A stretch of 64,000 nucleotides of DNA, taken from positions 23,670 to 87,669 of the forward strand of contig CALCRU010000070.1 of assembly GCA_937894335.1 (NCBI GenBank), read 5' to 3'. The notes beneath the pieces are model-generated. The model was not told the origin of the DNA. It saw nothing but the letters and a program-made list of their open reading frames with translations, and did no database searches. The position numbers were made by a program, and so were the translations under genes. Position 1 is the stretch's first letter. Every line of letters starts with the position of its first letter. Positions 61,000 through 64,000 of the stretch are shown here, one piece after another. The stretch is from an uncultured Treponema sp. (GTDB lineage Bacteria; Spirochaetota; Spirochaetia; Treponematales; Treponemataceae).

Positions 61000-63945
61000 A
61001 TGAGCCTGGAAGAAACCTGTTTTGATTTTGAGCAGACCAAAACTTGGAAGACAACTGTATTTTCTCTACTTGTTGCATTTGTTTGTGTGGGTGCTGTAGT
61101 TCCAGCGGCGTTAAAAGGCTCCTTTGATGTTGGTCCCTATGACACTACCCTTTATAGCGCCTACCTTAGCCTTTTGCCCCTTCTTTTGCTTTCTGCCATT
61201 GTCGGGTTCGAGCCTGCCGCCCTTGCCTGCTACACACTTATGCTTGTCAAATGCTTTTATATAAAAAACTTTGACTATACTTCATGCGTTTTTGTTCTTG
61301 CCGTTACCTGCGCATGGTTTGCCTCAATTAACGGTTGGTTCAAGTCCATCATACTTTCGGTTTGTGCCGCATGCCTTTACTCATTTACATTGGGCGGGCT
61401 GAGGGCTTTGGTTCACGAACTTGTGGTGGGCAATGGATTAAGCTCCTTTAGTTTCTACACCTTTATGTATGAATGCGGACGGATGGCTCCCACTGCCGTT
61501 CTTTCTTGTACGCTGACATTTATTTACATGAAGTTTGCCCCTGAAAAACTGAAACTCTTTTTTAGGGGTAGTTTTCCCTACAGCAAGAAGTTTGAATCAT
61601 ATGAAAATCTGGTTCATGCAGACGGGAAGAAACACACACACATGGAGTCAAAAATCCTTGTGGCGACATTTGGAAAGACTGTGCTCGCATGCATTTGTGC
61701 AGGTGCCTTTTCTGCTATACTTCTCCAGACTAGTGGGATGGAAAAAGTTATTTACTATTCCGAAGAACATGGTCGGCTCTTCATGCCCTATCATGCCGTG
61801 TCTTTCTGCGTTCGCTTCTTCCTCCTTATGCTTATCGCTTCCGTTCCTATAATGGTCGCCATAAAAAAATTCTTTGCCTATAAAATCATTTCGCCCATAG
61901 TAAGAATGTCCCAGTTTATGCGAGGATTTGAACGCACCACAGACAAGAGACGAAAGGAATATGTTCGCCTCTTGCATCAGCTTAAGGTTAATTCTCATGA
62001 CGAACTTGCAGATTTGTTCCATTCAATAGACCGCTCTATTTCAGAAATAAACATCTTTATAGAGGCCCTAGAACACGATCAGAAACTTTCAGAAGACTTG
62101 CGTGTGGCCCAGGCTTCCAATGAGGCAAAGTCTACCTTCCTTTCCAACATGAGCCACGAAATCAGAACGCCTATAAATAGCGTCCTTGGTTTTGACGAAA
62201 TGATTCTTAGGGAATGCCACGACCCCAACATAATCGGCTATGCAAATGATATAAAGAATTCTGGAAAGATTCTTCTTAACCTTGTAAACGATATTCTAGA
62301 CTTTTCAAAAATCGAAGCTGGTAAGATGGAAATTATTCCCGTGGAGTACGAACTGTCGTCAATACTCAACGATTTGGTAAACATGATTTCAATCCGTGCA
62401 ATGGAAAAGAATCTTGAATTCAATGTTGACATAGACGAAAACACTCCCCACCTCCTGTTTGGCGACGAGATGCGCATAAAGCAGGTTATTTTGAACATAC
62501 TTACAAATGCTGTAAAATATACCAGACAGGGTTCTGTAACTTTCCGAGTGGGCTACGAAAAAGTAAGCAGCCAGCACATAATGCTTACGGTTCATGTAGT
62601 TGACACCGGCATAGGAATTAAGGCAGACGAACTGCAAAAGATGTTCAAGCCCTTTGAGCGTGTAGACGAAGTGCGCAACAGGACAATCGAAGGCACTGGT
62701 CTTGGTATGAGTATTATCCGCGGTCTACTGCAGCAGATGAACAGCGGCCTTGAGGTAAGAAGTGAATACGGAAAGGGGTCGGACTTTTCTTTTTCAATTC
62801 GGCAGAGGGTTATTTCGTGGGGCCCCTTGGGAAACTTTACCGTCCGTTACGAAGAGTCTCTTGAAAAGAAGGAAGACTATCAGGAACTCTTCCGCGCTCC
62901 TACTGCAAAAGTCATTGTTGTGGACGACACAAAGCTTAACCTTACTGTCTTCTGCGGACTTTTAAAAAATACTGGAATAAAAATAGACACTGTGGAAAGC
63001 GGTCCCGAAATGCTGGATAAAGTAAAGGAAAAGGACTACGACATGCTTTTTATAGACCACCGCATGCCCGACATGGACGGAATAGAAGCACTGCATGCCC
63101 TTAAGGAAATGGACGACAACCATAACGCCCATGTTCCAACTGTTGCCCTTACTGCAAATGCAATCAACGGTGCTAGGGAAATGTATTTAAGCGAAGGATT
63201 TACAGACTATCTTTCCAAACCCATTAACAGCCGCGAACTGGAAAAGATGCTTATGAAGTATCTGCCTTCAGAAAAACTTTCCATAGTGCATGAAGAAAAA
63301 CTTGCGCCTGAACTTTATGAAACTCCCGTAAACCGTTCTGAAGTTTCTGAGTTTGCAAGTATAGAAGGAATTGATGCTGCGGTGGCCCTTACCAACTGTA
63401 ACACGGCAGAAGTTCTTCGTTCCGCCCTTAAGGATTTTTACGACGCAATTCCGTCAAAGTCATTCAGTATAGAAAACCTTTGGCGCGAAAAAAAGATTAG
63501 AGATTACACGGTTTTGGTTCATGCCCTAAAGTCTTCTTCACGCCTTATAGGAGCACTTTCTCTTTCAAAGGCCGCAGAATATCTTGAGCAGTGCGGAGAC
63601 GACGGCAACCTAGCAGAAATTGACGCAAAGACTCCCTCTCTGTTGGCGGAATACAGAAGCTACAAGGACAAGCTGGAACCCTACTTTGTACTTAAAAACT
63701 CAGGCGGAATGCAGGAAAAGGAACAGAAAGAAAAGCCTGTAATTACTGCGGAAGAATTTGAGGAAGCCATGACCGGAATCCGTGATTTTGTTGACATGGC
63801 GGATTTTTCTAATGCTCAAGAAATCCTTAATCAGATGGAGAACTTTACCATAGGAAGCGAATTTGCAAAAAAATATGCAGATGTAAAGCTAATGGTGGAA
63901 ATGGTAGACCGTAACGGAGTTCTGGAAATTCTTGGAAAGAACTAA
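61000..63945 (+). CDS. Membrane hybrid sensor histidine kinase with REC and Hpt domains
   Basis: The 981-residue protein has six or more N-terminal membrane segments (residues about 20-185, 225-240 and 268-290), a HAMP-like linker and coiled coil, a HisKA domain with His386 (FLSNMSHEIRTPINS), an HATPase domain (VILNILTNAVKYT; GTGLGMSI), a receiver domain with Asp686 (MLFIDHRMPDMDG) and a C-terminal Hpt domain with His841 (LVHALKSSSRLIGA). All four phosphorelay parts are present in one chain. The membrane input domain is not recognised. No response regulator with an output domain lies next to it in the window. Confidence 0.95.
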   Translation: MSLEETCFDFEQTKTWKTTVFSLLVAFVCVGAVVPAALKGSFDVGPYDTTLYSAYLSLLPLLLLSAIVGFEPAALACYTLMLVKCFYIKNFDYTSCVFVLAVTCAWFASINGWFKSIILSVCAACLYSFTLGGLRALVHELVVGNGLSSFSFYTFMYECGRMAPTAVLSCTLTFIYMKFAPEKLKLFFRGSFPYSKKFESYENLVHADGKKHTHMESKILVATFGKTVLACICAGAFSAILLQTSGMEKVIYYSEEHGRLFMPYHAVSFCVRFFLLMLIASVPIMVAIKKFFAYKIISPIVRMSQFMRGFERTTDKRRKEYVRLLHQLKVNSHDELADLFHSIDRSISEINIFIEALEHDQKLSEDLRVAQASNEAKSTFLSNMSHEIRTPINSVLGFDEMILRECHDPNIIGYANDIKNSGKILLNLVNDILDFSKIEAGKMEIIPVEYELSSILNDLVNMISIRAMEKNLEFNVDIDENTPHLLFGDEMRIKQVILNILTNAVKYTRQGSVTFRVGYEKVSSQHIMLTVHVVDTGIGIKADELQKMFKPFERVDEVRNRTIEGTGLGMSIIRGLLQQMNSGLEVRSEYGKGSDFSFSIRQRVISWGPLGNFTVRYEESLEKKEDYQELFRAPTAKVIVVDDTKLNLTVFCGLLKNTGIKIDTVESGPEMLDKVKEKDYDMLFIDHRMPDMDGIEALHALKEMDDNHNAHVPTVALTANAINGAREMYLSEGFTDYLSKPINSRELEKMLMKYLPSEKLSIVHEEKLAPELYETPVNRSEVSEFASIEGIDAAVALTNCNTAEVLRSALKDFYDAIPSKSFSIENLWREKKIRDYTVLVHALKSSSRLIGALSLSKAAEYLEQCGDDGNLAEIDAKTPSLLAEYRSYKDKLEPYFVLKNSGGMQEKEQKEKPVITAEEFEEAMTGIRDFVDMADFSNAQEILNQMENFTIGSEFAKKYADVKLMVEMVDRNGVLEILGKN

Positions 63946-63963
63946 GGAAACGCTGATTAACAA

Positions 63964-63989
63964 GCCGTTTTCTTGAAAAAGGCGTTTTC
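63964..63989 (+). terminator. Possible terminator after the hybrid kinase
   Basis: GCC (63964-63966) with a following T-run pairs with an A-run and GGC (63981-63983), then TTTTCTC. The stem is weak. Confidence 0.45.
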
Positions 63990-64000
63990 TCAAAAAAAAT

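Noticed and set aside
1..64000. CRISPR arrays, transposases, integrases and rRNA genes
   Set aside because: No repeated spacer arrays, no transposase or integrase proteins and no rRNA sequence were recognised.

Overview
The window looks like a chromosomal segment of a Treponema-type spirochaete, probably a gut or oral commensal. The evidence is protein content only: a short alanyl-tRNA synthetase without the usual C-terminal domain, groES and groL at separate loci, an HPr kinase/HPr pair with no PTS transporters nearby, and many Sec-exported lipoproteins. From memory, the gene order alaS, PPIase, nusB, TPR lipoprotein, groES, sigma factor resembles Treponema pallidum. I could not check the species or the synteny.

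Layout. 1-10020 is an accessory block: the end of an unknown gene, a 1,940-residue secreted RHS/YD-repeat protein whose C-terminal tip looks like an L,D-transpeptidase (YkuD/DUF2778-like) domain, and two overlapping lipoprotein genes carrying one and two copies of a discoidin-like module. 10107-18038 holds an orphan acyl-CoA carboxyltransferase, an hflK-hflC-membrane protein operon, a DUF4230 protein and an ABC-F ATPase. 18121-23028 has tRNA-Ala(CGC) with a duplicated 3' end, an M16 peptidase lipoprotein and groL. 23207-25718 is a leftward operon (rubredoxin, methyltransferase, outer-membrane protein, AlkD). 25813-28717 is hprK-ptsH-lexA-holA. 28803-31098 has a beta-helix lipoprotein and a secreted nuclease. 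31156-38243 is the alaS to sigma-factor block. 38284-46878 (leftward) holds recG, yggT, dnaE and a Cthe_2159-like carbohydrate-binding lipoprotein. 46973-54410 holds a beta-propeller protein, a lipoprotein, an RluA-type synthase, a small outer-membrane protein (leftward), a small alarmone synthetase and purC. 54495-59601 (leftward) is clsA followed by a duplicated lipoprotein/SH3-protein pair. The window ends with radC, a DUF4367-like lipoprotein and a large hybrid histidine kinase.

How it fits together. Most genes are housekeeping (replication, translation, protein quality control, nucleotide signalling), set among cell-envelope genes of lineage-specific type. The most interesting points are: (1) the RHS/L,D-transpeptidase-like protein and its two lipoprotein partners, which fit a periplasm-acting polymorphic toxin with surface or periplasmic immunity or adhesion proteins; (2) eight genes whose -10 box lies only 5-8 bases before the ATG with no Shine-Dalgarno sequence, suggesting frequent leaderless transcription; (3) two unlinked carbohydrate-binding-type lipoprotein genes with near-identical leaders and a shared palindrome, suggesting one dedicated regulator; (4) a 148-base duplication of the tRNA-Ala 3' end around a GC-rich structured insert; (5) chains of perfect inverted repeats at three loci. 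No CRISPR array, transposase, integrase or rRNA gene was seen. No gene-free stretch exceeds 300 bases; the largest gaps (36589-36877, 37151-37400, 18194-18423) are described individually.
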